Shown here: piece by piece, positions 7,231 through 16,687 of the stretch | How the letters are laid out: each line of letters starts with the position of its first letter | How positions within the stretch are numbered: the stretch's first letter is position 1 | From: an uncultured Clostridia bacterium | GTDB taxonomy: Bacteria > Bacillota > Clostridia > TANB77 > CAG-508 | Assembly: GCA_934129895.1 (NCBI GenBank) | Contig: CAKOWY010000004.1 | Coordinates: 1-64,000 of the forward strand | Reading direction: 5' to 3' | DNA length: 64,000 bases | Translations under genes and position numbers: made by a program | The notes under the pieces: model-generated | Databases searched by the model: none | What the model saw: only the letters and a program-made list of their open reading frames with translations | Told to the model about the DNA's origin: nothing

Positions 7231-8937
7231 TTACATTTTATCTGGCATTTGTATTCCAAGTAAATTTGCTCCTGTTTTTAATACTTTACCAGTTGCATAA
7301 GTTAAAAATACTCTTGTATTTTGTATATCTTTATTATCTGTTATAATTTTATTTTCATTATAAAAATTACTATATGCTTTTGCAACATCTATTAAATATC
7401 TTGATAATATTGATGGTTCATTTTTTTCTGTTACTTGTATTAAAATATTTTCAAAATTATATATTAATTTTAATATTTTACTTGAATATTCATCTAATAA
7501 ATATTTTTCATCAACATCTTCAATTTTTGGAACTCCTCCAGCTTTTTCGATAACACTTTTTGTTCTTACATAAGTATATTGAACATAAGGCCCTGTTTCT
7601 CCTTGGAAATTTAATACCTTGTCCCAATTGAATATTTCATCTTTTACTCTACTATTTGCTAAATCATTAAATACAACTGCACCAATTCCTACTTTTTTTG
7701 CTATATCGTCCTTATTTTCTAAATCTGGATTTTTCTCTTCTATAACTTTTTTTGCTCTTTCTATTGCTTCATTTAATAAATCTTCAAGTTTTACTACATT
7801 TCCTTCCCTTGTTGACATTTTTCCTGTTTCAAGTAATACCATTCCATAAGATACATGTTCTAATCCTTTAATGTATTTTTCATCAAGTCCTAATAATTTT
7901 GCTACTTCAAATATTTGTCTAAAATGTAAAACTTGTTCATAAGATGTTACATATAATGCTTTATCATAATCATAAGTACGTGCTCTATAAAGTATTGCTG
8001 CTAAATCTCTTGTTGCATATGTTGAAGAACCATTTGATTTTTGAATCAAACATGGTGCCATTCCATACTCTTCTAAATCTATTATTCTAGCTCCTTGTGA
8101 TTCTACTAATTTTCCACTTTTTTCTAGTAAATCAATAACTTCTCCCATTTTATCTGTATAGAATGATTCTCCATTCCAAGAATCGAATTTTGTGCCAAGT
8201 ATGTCATAAACTTTTTGGAATTCTCTTAAACTTAAATCTTTAAATTTAGTCCACAATTCTACACATTCCTGATCTCCATCTTCTAATTTCTTAAAGTTAT
8301 CTCTACATGCAGTTAAAACACTTTCATCTTCTTTGCATAAATTTGATATTCTAACATATATTTCTGTTAATTTTTCAATAGGGTTCTCATCAAGATTATA
8401 TTCTGTTCCCCATCTTTTATATCCTTCTATTAGTTTTCCAAATTGTGTTCCATAATCTCCTAAATGATTTATTCCAGTAACATTATATCCCAAATATTTA
8501 TAAATATTATATAATGCTGCTCCTATAACAGTTGTTCTTAAATGTCCTATATGAAATGTTTTAGCAATATTAGGTGATGAATAATCTATTACTATATTTT
8601 TACCATTTCCTATTTTTGATTTTCCATATTCTTCATTTTCATCAACTTCTTGAAGTATTTCTTTTGCAAGTGTTTCTTTGTTTACAAAAAAGTTAAGATA
8701 TCCTCCAACAACTTCTATTTTTTCTACATATTCTTCTGATATTTTGATATTTGATTTGATATCATCAGCAATCATATTAGGTGATTTTCTTAAAGTTTTT
8801 GCAAGCTTGAAACAAGGAAATGCATAATCCCCATTTCCTTGTTCTTTTGGAACTTCTATAAATCCTTTAATTTCATTAACTTCTATATTTGTTATTTGTG
8901 CAATTGATTCTGCTACTATTTGTTTAAAATTTATCAT
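7231..8937 (-). CDS. argS: Arginyl-tRNA synthetase
   Basis: Class I synthetase with an N-terminal Add-1 domain (residues 1-80), the HIGH motif in SPNIAKTFHIGHLR, KMSTREGN as the KMSKS-equivalent, and a C-terminal DALR anticodon-binding domain. I place the start at the ATG at 8935-8937 (568 aa). The alternative TTG seven codons upstream overlaps the AAAGGA that serves as ribosome binding site. It heads the argS-ksgA-fmt-rluB group just downstream of cysS. Confidence 0.96.
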   Translation of the reverse strand: MINFKQIVAESIAQITNIEVNEIKGFIEVPKEQGNGDYAFPCFKLAKTLRKSPNMIADDIKSNIKISEEYVEKIEVVGGYLNFFVNKETLAKEILQEVDENEEYGKSKIGNGKNIVIDYSSPNIAKTFHIGHLRTTVIGAALYNIYKYLGYNVTGINHLGDYGTQFGKLIEGYKRWGTEYNLDENPIEKLTEIYVRISNLCKEDESVLTACRDNFKKLEDGDQECVELWTKFKDLSLREFQKVYDILGTKFDSWNGESFYTDKMGEVIDLLEKSGKLVESQGARIIDLEEYGMAPCLIQKSNGSSTYATRDLAAILYRARTYDYDKALYVTSYEQVLHFRQIFEVAKLLGLDEKYIKGLEHVSYGMVLLETGKMSTREGNVVKLEDLLNEAIERAKKVIEEKNPDLENKDDIAKKVGIGAVVFNDLANSRVKDEIFNWDKVLNFQGETGPYVQYTYVRTKSVIEKAGGVPKIEDVDEKYLLDEYSSKILKLIYNFENILIQVTEKNEPSILSRYLIDVAKAYSNFYNENKIITDNKDIQNTRVFLTYATGKVLKTGANLLGIQMPDKM

Positions 8938-8968
8938 TCTTCTTAATATTCCTTTCAATATTGCATTT

Positions 8969-10354
8969 TTATTTTTTAAGAATTTCTGTACCGTATTTTG
9001 TATCCTTTACAATATAGCCTTTTTCAGCTATTAAATCTCTTAATCTATCTGATTCACTCCAATTTTTATCACTTCTTGCTTGCTTTCTTTCTTCAACTAA
9101 ATCCAAAATCTCTTGTGGTATTTTTGTTTCCTGTACTTCTACTTCATCAATTTTTATTCCTAATACTGTATCAAACTTTTTAAGTAATTGTGCTATTTTA
9201 GGTGATTTTTCTGGATATTTAACTGCTTCCCATACAACACTTAATGCTAATGGCATATTCATATCATCATTTATTGCTTGATGGAATCTATTTTCCATAT
9301 CTTTTATTATTTCATCAGATACTTCTGCATTTCCATTTAGATGTTTTTGATATCCATCTCTTAAACGTATAAGAGATATGTTTGCTGATTCGATTCCTTC
9401 CCATGTAAAGTTTAATTTTCCTCTATAATGACATGAATAATTAAATAATCTATATGCAAGTGGACTATATCCTCTAGCAATTATATCATCTATTAAATAT
9501 GTGTTTCCAAGACTCTTAGACATTTTTCCACCATTTATTAATAGATATTCTCCATGTATCCAATAATGTGCTGGATTTTTACCACAAGCTCCTTTATTTT
9601 GAGCAATTTCATTTTCATGATGTGTTGGTACTAAATCAATTCCACCTGTATGTATATCGAATTCTTCTCCAAGATATTTTGTGCTCATTGCAGAACATTC
9701 AATATGCCATCCTGGATAACTTGGTCCCCATGGGCTATCCCATTTCATTAAATGGTTTGCTGGTGCCTTTATCCATAATGCAAAATCATAAGGATTTCTT
9801 TTTTCTGGATCTACATCTACTCTTGCTCCTGCTTTTTGATCATTTAAGTTTATTCCTGATAAAATACCATATTTATCTAATTTTGAAACATCAAAATATA
9901 TAGCTGTAGAAGTTTCATATGCATATCCATTTTTCATTATTTTTTGAACCATTTCCAACATTTCTTTTATATGATCTGTTGCTTTACATACAACTTCAGG
10001 AGTTTCAATGTTTAATCTTTCTAAATCTCTAAAGAATAATTTTGTATAATGTTCTGCTATTTCTAAAGGACTTTTATGCTCCTCTCTAGCAGATTTTAAC
10101 ATTTTGTCTTCTCCTTCGTCTCCATCTGATACTAAATGTCCTACATCTGTAATATTCATTACATGTTTTAATTCATACCCATTATATTTTAAAACTCTTC
10201 GTAATGTATCATTTAATAAGTTTGTTCTCATATTTCCTATTGTTGCATCTTTATATACTGTAGGTCCACAAGAATATATTTTAACTTTTCCTTCTTCTAT
10301 AGGCTTGAACAAATCTTTTTGTTTTGTTAATGTATTGTAAAAATAAATATCCAT
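8969..10354 (-). CDS. cysS: Cysteinyl-tRNA synthetase
   Basis: The 461-residue class I synthetase has the zinc-binding start YSCGPTVYKDATIGN, a WHIECSAMS segment with zinc ligands, and the KMSKSLGN loop. The C-terminal helical domain is complete. AAAGGAG precedes the ATG by a short spacer. The leader to the previous gene is only about 70 bases, too short for a T-box. Confidence 0.96.
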   Translation of the reverse strand: MDIYFYNTLTKQKDLFKPIEEGKVKIYSCGPTVYKDATIGNMRTNLLNDTLRRVLKYNGYELKHVMNITDVGHLVSDGDEGEDKMLKSAREEHKSPLEIAEHYTKLFFRDLERLNIETPEVVCKATDHIKEMLEMVQKIMKNGYAYETSTAIYFDVSKLDKYGILSGINLNDQKAGARVDVDPEKRNPYDFALWIKAPANHLMKWDSPWGPSYPGWHIECSAMSTKYLGEEFDIHTGGIDLVPTHHENEIAQNKGACGKNPAHYWIHGEYLLINGGKMSKSLGNTYLIDDIIARGYSPLAYRLFNYSCHYRGKLNFTWEGIESANISLIRLRDGYQKHLNGNAEVSDEIIKDMENRFHQAINDDMNMPLALSVVWEAVKYPEKSPKIAQLLKKFDTVLGIKIDEVEVQETKIPQEILDLVEERKQARSDKNWSESDRLRDLIAEKGYIVKDTKYGTEILKK

Positions 10355-10389
10355 TATTAATCACTCCTTTTAAGTATCTTATTAGAGTA

Positions 10390-10416
10390 TTTGCCTCACA
10401 TTAACTGTGAGGCAAA
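10390..10416. terminator. Hairpin between the PBP gene and cysS
   Basis: A perfect 11-bp stem (10390-10400 with 10406-10416) with a 5-base loop lies 6 bases after the PBP stop codon. The minus strand has no T-run after it, so it is either a weak terminator or a processing or stabilising hairpin ahead of cysS. Confidence 0.5.
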
Positions 10417-10422
10417 TATATT

Positions 10423-13059
10423 TTAATTTGTTGTTTTATTATCTTTTGTAGAATTTTCTTTATTTGTGTTACTATTATTGTTATTGCTGTTGTTACTATT
10501 ATTATCTTTGTTGTCTTTATTCTCATTATTGTCTTTGTTATTTGTATTGTTTGAGTTATTATTATTGCTATTGTTGTTATTGTTTTTATCACTGCTATTA
10601 TTTTGGTTATTATTATTGTCTGAACTATTGTTATTATTACTATTGTTACTGTTATTGTCCTTATTATTATCTTTATTATCGTCTTTCTTCTCGTCAGCTT
10701 TATTTGTTACTTCAGGCTTTTTGTGAACAGTACAATATTCTGTTGGTGCTGTTGTTGTCTGTTTTGCTGATGGGGTATTCCATAATCCCAATCTTTCTTT
10801 TTCAACAACATATCCAGTTTCTTTTGTTTCTCTTGAAGACTCTGGACAATATTCATTTGCAAGTAAATTTGAGTCCTTACATATTACATAACTTCCTTGA
10901 TGTGCATCACATGTATCTGGTAATTTTCCTTTTACAAATATTTCAGAATATGTATTTGTGCATTTGTCTGATGCTAACATTCCACTTACTTTACAAACTT
11001 TAGTTGTTACAATTCCATCTGGAACACTAAATTTTGAACTTTCTAAATCTTTATGAATACTCTTCATTACATTTGCAAATATCTTACCTGCCGTATATCT
11101 ATTTGAAAGTGTTATTGTTCTTGGTTCATCAAAAGCATATATAACTGCTGCTGCATAATAATTTGTAAATCCACATAACCATCTTTCTTTATCTCCATTT
11201 GTTGTACCAGTCTTTGCCGCAAGATCCATTCCATTTATTTTACAATAAGTTGCTGTTCCTCCAGAATCACTTACAACACCCTTCATCAAATTCTTTATTA
11301 TATAAGCTGTTTCAACAGAACATACTCTTTCTGATTCTTGAGTTGGTTGCATTACAACTTTTCCTTCTGAATCCTCAACCTTTGTATAGAATGTAGGTTT
11401 TATATACACACCATCATTTGCTATTGTTGCATACGCTGCTGCCATTTCTAATGGACTAATTCCATAAGTGAAACCACCTATTGCAACTGATGCGATATTA
11501 TTGTCTAAATCATCATCTAATGTTGATACTCCTAATTTTCTTAAATATTCAATACCTTTCTTTGGAGTTAATTCTGTCATTACTTTTAAGAATGGTATAT
11601 TTTGTGATGTTCTTAATGCATCTCTTATTGTTTGATTTCTTTTAAATCCATTATAATTCTTTGGAGTGTAATCTTTACCAAATGTTGTCTTTTCATCAAC
11701 ATATATTGTAGCTGGTGTTATTATGCCTTCTTCAATTCCAGGTAATACATCTGATAATGGTTTTATAGATGAACCTGTTTGTCTTGGTCTTGTAATTCTA
11801 TTTAATCCTCTTGAAGTTGTTTTCTCTCCTAACTGTCCAACTGCTCCTACAACATATCCAGTCTTTGGATCTATTATAACTGCAGCAGCTTGTGCTTGAA
11901 CAGGATCTCCATTTTCATCATAAATTACATTTTTCTTTTCATCTTTTGCATTTAATACATAACTAGGATCTGACATTTCTTCTTCCATAGTATTTTGTAT
12001 TGATGGTACTTCTGTTGAATATATTTTCAAACCACTTGTTTTCAAATATGTTTCTGCAGCTGTTTTAGATACATTTTTTTCTGCCATTATTTGCTCTATT
12101 AATTGGTCTATTAATGCATCTGTATGAGATGAATATACATTTCCTTTTACACCATTTTCAAATTTAAATCCTGCTTCAACCTCTGCAACAGCAGTATTAT
12201 ATTCTTCTTCATTTATGTATCCACACTTTTTCATTTGTCCTAAAACTGTTTTTGTTCTTTTTGTGATTTTTGCTGTATTATCTGCAGTAGAATATGGATT
12301 ATACGCATTTGGTGAATTGTTTATACCTGCTAAAAATGCACATTGTGCAATACTTAAGTCTTTTGCTGTTGTATTAAAATAATATTCTGCCCCAGCTTCA
12401 ACTCCATAGTTAGTTTTTCCCATAAGAATTAAATTTAAATATAATTCAAGGATTTGTTCTTTTGATAATTCGTTTTCTATTTGATAAGCTTTAGCCCATT
12501 CTTTTATTTTTCTTACGACACCATTAACTCCACTTGCATCTTTATCTTTCGTAACATTTTTTACTAATTGTTGTGTGATTGTACTTCCTCCACCAACTGT
12601 TGATTTTCCAAAATGTGTTACAAATGAGAGAACTGCAGCTGTCGTTCTTTTAAAGTCAACTCCATGATGTTGATAAAATCTTTCATCTTCAATTGCAATA
12701 AATGCTTTTGGCAAATATGGAGACATTTCTTCCAGCTTTATTGTTTTTCGACTTTCATTACCATTCAATTCTGCCAACACATTTCCTTCAGAATCGTATA
12801 TAATTGAATTTTCTGTCATAGTTAATGCAGATATATCAATTTTTAAATCATCACCCCATAAACCATATATAAGTCCTGCTACAATTCCTGCACCAACTAC
12901 ACATACAACTATAATCAATACTAAAATTATTTTTAATGCAATTGCTAGTTTTGGATGTTTATGTTTAAATTTTAATTTTGTATCTTTTTTACTAACAAGT
13001 GCTTTTTTATTTTTTTCCTTTATTTCTTTTTGCTTTTTATTCGATTTTTTATTCTTCAT
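10423..13059 (-). CDS. Class A penicillin-binding protein (bifunctional transglycosylase/transpeptidase)
   Basis: A basic cytoplasmic N-terminus and one membrane helix (about residues 40-65) precede a GT51 glycosyltransferase domain (EDERFYQHHG with the catalytic Glu; GGGSTITQQLVKN). A transpeptidase domain follows with SSIK (about 430), SQN (about 485) and KTGT (about 616). It polymerises and cross-links peptidoglycan outside the membrane. The last roughly 100 residues are an Asn/Asp/Lys/Ser-rich tail with no fold. I use the ATG at 13059, with AAAGGA upstream; another ATG lies 7 codons earlier. Confidence 0.93.
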   Translation of the reverse strand: MKNKKSNKKQKEIKEKNKKALVSKKDTKLKFKHKHPKLAIALKIILVLIIVVCVVGAGIVAGLIYGLWGDDLKIDISALTMTENSIIYDSEGNVLAELNGNESRKTIKLEEMSPYLPKAFIAIEDERFYQHHGVDFKRTTAAVLSFVTHFGKSTVGGGSTITQQLVKNVTKDKDASGVNGVVRKIKEWAKAYQIENELSKEQILELYLNLILMGKTNYGVEAGAEYYFNTTAKDLSIAQCAFLAGINNSPNAYNPYSTADNTAKITKRTKTVLGQMKKCGYINEEEYNTAVAEVEAGFKFENGVKGNVYSSHTDALIDQLIEQIMAEKNVSKTAAETYLKTSGLKIYSTEVPSIQNTMEEEMSDPSYVLNAKDEKKNVIYDENGDPVQAQAAAVIIDPKTGYVVGAVGQLGEKTTSRGLNRITRPRQTGSSIKPLSDVLPGIEEGIITPATIYVDEKTTFGKDYTPKNYNGFKRNQTIRDALRTSQNIPFLKVMTELTPKKGIEYLRKLGVSTLDDDLDNNIASVAIGGFTYGISPLEMAAAYATIANDGVYIKPTFYTKVEDSEGKVVMQPTQESERVCSVETAYIIKNLMKGVVSDSGGTATYCKINGMDLAAKTGTTNGDKERWLCGFTNYYAAAVIYAFDEPRTITLSNRYTAGKIFANVMKSIHKDLESSKFSVPDGIVTTKVCKVSGMLASDKCTNTYSEIFVKGKLPDTCDAHQGSYVICKDSNLLANEYCPESSRETKETGYVVEKERLGLWNTPSAKQTTTAPTEYCTVHKKPEVTNKADEKKDDNKDNNKDNNSNNSNNNNSSDNNNNQNNSSDKNNNNNSNNNNSNNTNNKDNNENKDNKDNNSNNSNNNNSNTNKENSTKDNKTTN

Positions 13060-13194
13060 TCTTATAACTTTTCCTTTCATAAGTTTCTAGGCACTTTATA
13101 CTATATAAAATAACGATTATATTATATTATATTTTTGTAAAAAAAGAAAGTATTTTAATAAAATCTTTATAATTTTTCCAATAATATATAACAC

Positions 13195-13436
13195 AAAAAA
13201 GCAACCCCACATTAGCCGTAAATGCCTGAATTTTTAAGGACCTGTCTGAGACAGGTGGGTGTCTACTTGAATACTCATGGGCTTCTTACTACTCGAAATG
13301 CATTTTACATTTAGCAAAAGTGTAAGCTTGCACGCCATATCCAAAGAATTTGACCCCTCTTAAAACTTGTAGGTTCTAAAAATTCTGTCTACACGCACTA
13401 CGCAGGGATTGCTTTTTTCTTTTTTCTTTTATTGTT
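13195..13436 (-). ncRNA. ssrS: Probable 6S RNA
   Basis: A GC-richer non-coding block of about 230 bases has ends that pair: GCAATCCC with GGGGTTGC, continued by GCGTAG with CTAATGT. The 3' part has a hairpin (ACCTGTCTCAGACAGGT) followed by a TTTACGGCTAATG segment, the arrangement I recognise from Firmicute 6S RNAs. It ends in a T-run on the minus strand (13200-13195). A good minus-strand promoter lies upstream. By family it would bind RNA polymerase holoenzyme. Identification is by pattern only. Confidence 0.6.
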
Positions 13437-13442
13437 ATCTTT

Positions 13443-13471
13443 ATATTAACATACATTTTTGGTAATTGCAA
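13443..13471 (-). promoter_or_regulatory. Promoter of the 6S-like RNA
   Basis: Reading the minus strand: TTGCAA (13471-13466), a 17-base spacer and TAATAT (13448-13443). Transcription would begin close to the 5' arm of the RNA, which supports the minus-strand assignment. Confidence 0.6.
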
Positions 13472-13560
13472 CTATTAACTAGCTCAATTTTCCAATAAAA
13501 CATATATCAAATTTATTTTATCTCTTTTTTTCAAATTTATACTCTCAAATTTTAACTTTT

Positions 13561-14514
13561 TTATATTATATCTCCAGCATCTAATTTTTTTACTTTTTTA
13601 TAAATTTCTCCCATTTTCTTTGATATAGTCTTTTCTTCAATTCCATTTTCAGTACATATTTTTACTTTTACAAAACCTGTATTAATTTGTGGATGTCTTA
13701 AAATTCTTGAAACTTTGTTGTTTTGGAGTTTCTCCTTTGAAACAACTATATAAGAAAATTTTTCATCTTCATACCCAAGCTCACCATCTTTAACCATTCT
13801 CTGTATTCCGCTTCTATCAAGTCTAACATAAAAACTGCACCAGTCATCATCTTTTATTTGACATTTATTAGAATTACAACATGGTGAAACCATATTAGCT
13901 CCATTATTTAATAATATTTCTCTTGCCTTTAGAATATTCTTAAATCCATTTGGTGTTCCAGGTTCAATAATTACTAAAAGATTATTAGTTGAATTCCACA
14001 TTTTTAAAATTGCTTTTTCTTTTTCATCTTCTCTTAATTCATTTATCATATATGATGTTATTATTAAATCACTCTTATTTTTTATTTCATCTGTACATAT
14101 ATTAAATTTTTCCCATTCGACATTTTTTAAACTAGTATTTTCCATTATTTTTTTGCCAATATTCATCATTTCTTCTTGATATTCTAAACATAAAATTTTA
14201 TCCAGATCAAAAACATTATGTATAGCCCATGTAGCAGCTCCTGTTCCAGCACCTATATCTATACAATTTTTTATTGAAAATTTATTTATTTCTAATACAT
14301 GTTTTAAAACTGAATATATAGCACAATAAGTTGAAGGCATTCGATATATTGCATAAGTTACCGCTTCTTTGTTATTTTTTATAAGCTTTTTTCCAGTTGC
14401 GTTATTCTCTCTATACCTTTTGCTTATTTCTCTTGTGTTTTCTTTTACACTTTTTAATTCTATTTCTGATATCTGTATTTTTATTTTTTCATTTAATTCT
14501 TCATCAATTTTCAT
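13561..14514 (-). CDS. Rsm22-like small-ribosomal-subunit methyltransferase
   Basis: The 317-residue protein has a Rossmann methyltransferase core (CIDIGAGTGAATWAI, about residues 88-102) and the Rsm22 family region with conserved cysteines and DDWCSF (PCC, then KC, then DDWC, about residues 215-233). In eukaryotes Rsm22 acts in mitoribosome assembly and carries metal-binding cysteines; bacterial members are poorly characterised. It overlaps the preceding gene by one base, so the two are coupled. Confidence 0.8.
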   Translation of the reverse strand: MKIDEELNEKIKIQISEIELKSVKENTREISKRYRENNATGKKLIKNNKEAVTYAIYRMPSTYCAIYSVLKHVLEINKFSIKNCIDIGAGTGAATWAIHNVFDLDKILCLEYQEEMMNIGKKIMENTSLKNVEWEKFNICTDEIKNKSDLIITSYMINELREDEKEKAILKMWNSTNNLLVIIEPGTPNGFKNILKAREILLNNGANMVSPCCNSNKCQIKDDDWCSFYVRLDRSGIQRMVKDGELGYEDEKFSYIVVSKEKLQNNKVSRILRHPQINTGFVKVKICTENGIEEKTISKKMGEIYKKVKKLDAGDII

Positions 14515-16079
14515 TATTCTCTCTCCAAAACACTAATAGCACATCTTATTCCATCAATAGCTGCTGTCATAATACCACCTGCATATCCTGCACCTTCACC
14601 ACAAGGATATAATCCATCTAAGTTTACTGAAATTAAAGTATCTTTATTTCTTGTAATTTGTACAGGAGAAGAGCTTCTTGTTTCAACTCCAGTTAAGATT
14701 GCATCTTTGTCAGCAAAACCGGTTATTTTCTTTTCAAATTCAATTACTCCTTCTTTCAATGTTCCTGAAACAAATTTTGGTAAAATTTCATTCAAGTCTG
14801 TTAATGTTACACCTGGTTCATAAGTTGGTTTTATTTTTCCTATTTTTTCTGACTTTCTATTTAATAAGAAATCTTCAAGTCTTTGAATTGGAGCATTATA
14901 ATTACTTCCTCCTAAAGCAAATGCTTTTTTCTCCAATTCTTCTTGAAAGTACATTCCATCTAAAGGCGTATTTTTTAAATAATCTTCTACTGTTACATTT
15001 ACAAGTAAAGCACTATTTGAATTCTCACCATCACGTGCATAATAACTCATTCCATTTGTTACAATAGAATTTTCTTCTGAATTTGATGCCATTACCTTTC
15101 CACCAGGACACATACAAAATGTATAGCAAGTTCTTCCATTCTTTGCATGATATACTAATTTATAATCTGCTGCTCCTAATTTTAATTTTGTTTGATTTCC
15201 ATACTGTGCATAATTTATATCATTTTGTAAGTGTTCAATTCTAACTCCAATAGCAAAATTCTTTGGTGCTATTTGAACTCCATTATCATATAACATTTTA
15301 AATGTATCTCTTGCACTATGACCAATTGCAAGAATAACAGTATCTGTCTCTATTTTTCTTTTCTTATCTGTAAGGATTGCTTTTACTTTATTGTTTTCAG
15401 TTTCAAAATCAACTAATTTTTCATTAAAATATATTTCTCCGCCATTTTGAAGTATGTATTTTCTTATATTTTTTATAATATTAACTAAATTATCTGTTCC
15501 TAAATGTGGTTTTGCCACATATAAAATTTCTTCTGGTGCTCCAAATTTCACAAACTCTTTTAAAACTTTTTTTGAATATTCATTCGTATTACCACTATTT
15601 AATTTTCCATCTGAAAAAGTACCTGCTCCACCCTCTCCAAATTGTATATTTGAATTCGTTTTGAACCTTCTTGTTTTTATAAAATCATTTATAGTATTTT
15701 GCCTATCTTCAATACTTTGTCCTCTTTCTATAATAATTGGTTTTATACCATTTTCTATTAAAACTAATGCTGCAAATAAACCAGCTGGTCCAGCACCAAT
15801 AATAACTGGCGAATTATTACTTTTTCTTTTTACATTTATTTTCTTTATTTCTACATCATTAACAATATCAAACTTTTTTTCTGATTTTTTATTTTTTAAT
15901 TTTATATCAATCGTATAATTATAATATATATCTTCTTTTTTTCTTGCATCAATAGATTTTTTGTATATATACCATTCTTCAACATCTTCTTTTTTTATTT
16001 TATTATCATTTAACATTTTTTCAAAAACTTGTTCGTTTGATATTTCTTCTCTAATTTTAACATTTCTAAATCTAATCAT
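14514..16079 (-). CDS. COG2509-type FAD-dependent oxidoreductase
   Basis: The 521-residue flavoprotein has an N-terminal extension (about 90 residues), a dinucleotide-binding motif (VIIGAGPAGLFAALVL), the GEGGAGTFSDGKLNSG block typical of this uncharacterised dehydrogenase family, and a C-terminal GAGYAGGIMTAAIDG segment. It is probably cytosolic and FAD-bound. The substrate is unknown. It is first in a two-gene transcript with the Rsm22-like gene. Confidence 0.88.
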   Translation of the reverse strand: MIRFRNVKIREEISNEQVFEKMLNDNKIKKEDVEEWYIYKKSIDARKKEDIYYNYTIDIKLKNKKSEKKFDIVNDVEIKKINVKRKSNNSPVIIGAGPAGLFAALVLIENGIKPIIIERGQSIEDRQNTINDFIKTRRFKTNSNIQFGEGGAGTFSDGKLNSGNTNEYSKKVLKEFVKFGAPEEILYVAKPHLGTDNLVNIIKNIRKYILQNGGEIYFNEKLVDFETENNKVKAILTDKKRKIETDTVILAIGHSARDTFKMLYDNGVQIAPKNFAIGVRIEHLQNDINYAQYGNQTKLKLGAADYKLVYHAKNGRTCYTFCMCPGGKVMASNSEENSIVTNGMSYYARDGENSNSALLVNVTVEDYLKNTPLDGMYFQEELEKKAFALGGSNYNAPIQRLEDFLLNRKSEKIGKIKPTYEPGVTLTDLNEILPKFVSGTLKEGVIEFEKKITGFADKDAILTGVETRSSSPVQITRNKDTLISVNLDGLYPCGEGAGYAGGIMTAAIDGIRCAISVLERE

Positions 16080-16158
16080 TTTATTCTTATAACTAAATAA
16101 ATTAGTTCTCCTTCTTGCATTATTCTACCATATATTTTCCAAAAAGCAAAGTGTTTTA

Positions 16159-16187
16159 TTGACATTCAACACATTTTATGTTAATAT
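16159..16187 (+). promoter_or_regulatory. Consensus housekeeping promoter
   Basis: TTGACA (16159-16164), a 17-base spacer and TAATAT (16182-16187). It drives the small cassette gene at 16280 through a leader of about 85 bases. Confidence 0.75.
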
Positions 16188-16279
16188 ACTTTCGTTAAAG
16201 ATTTCTTTAATTTTGAGTTCATCCATTCAGGCTCAAAAACGCAAATCAAGACTTTGAACAGCATCAAAGGAGGAATATC

Positions 16280-16636
16280 ATGAGCTTTTTTACTGAACTT
16301 ATTATTATGGCAATAGGCACGTTAATAATCCTATCTGGTTCTTTACTACATAGTTTTATCGAATCGAACAAACGTGTAGCACGGTTATTTACTCCAAGTT
16401 TATATTGTTTACAAACAAAAAGTGGACTTAAAGGCTTTGTTTTTATTGTAACGCGTGTTGGCAAAGAAGATTGCAAAATTGAAGTTTCAAATACTTATAC
16501 ACACAAGACTCTAAAGAAATGGACTATCAAGAAAAACCATAAAACAATTAAATTTTTGCATTGCCCAGACCAATACCTTACAATCAAATTAAGCGGAAGC
16601 AATGATTTTGTTTCAACCATTATAAACTTTCACTAA
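16280..16636 (+). CDS. Small membrane-anchored hypothetical protein (118 aa)
   Basis: An ATG 6 bases after GGAGG (within AAAGGAGGAATATC) starts a protein with one N-terminal membrane helix (about residues 6-24) and a basic beta-rich domain (GFVFIVTRVG, then CKIEVSNTY, then YLTIKLSGS). It is less AT-rich than its neighbours. With its own consensus promoter and strong terminator it forms a self-contained cassette. No family is recognised. Confidence 0.7.
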   Translation: MSFFTELIIMAIGTLIILSGSLLHSFIESNKRVARLFTPSLYCLQTKSGLKGFVFIVTRVGKEDCKIEVSNTYTHKTLKKWTIKKNHKTIKFLHCPDQYLTIKLSGSNDFVSTIINFH

Positions 16637-16649
16637 TTGAATGGGAAAA

Positions 16650-16687
16650 GAGCTAGTTCGCTCAAAACGAACTAGCCTCTTTTTTTA
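16650..16687. terminator. Strong terminator of the small cassette gene
   Basis: CTAGTTCG (16653-16660) pairs with CGAACTAG (16668-16675), extended by GAG/CTC, and is followed by a T-run at 16680-16686. The convergent ATPase gene ends inside the T-run, so it probably serves both strands. Confidence 0.85.

Noticed and set aside
8938..8958. TTG start for argS seven codons upstream
   Set aside because: It overlaps the AAAGGA ribosome binding site and would add residues absent from ArgRS proteins.
10464..11003. Long plus-strand frames opposite the PBP C-terminus, rich in Cys, Tyr and Leu
   Set aside because: They are the complement of the Asn-rich tail and lack ribosome binding sites; the opposite strand is a well-supported PBP.
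13195..13436. tmRNA, SRP RNA or RNase P RNA instead of 6S
   Set aside because: No tag-peptide frame or CCA end, no SRP GGAAGCAGCC-type loop and no RNase P core motifs are visible.
16264..16476. Minus-strand frame opposite the small cassette gene
   Set aside because: It has no ribosome binding site, whereas the plus strand has a promoter, GGAGG and a terminator.
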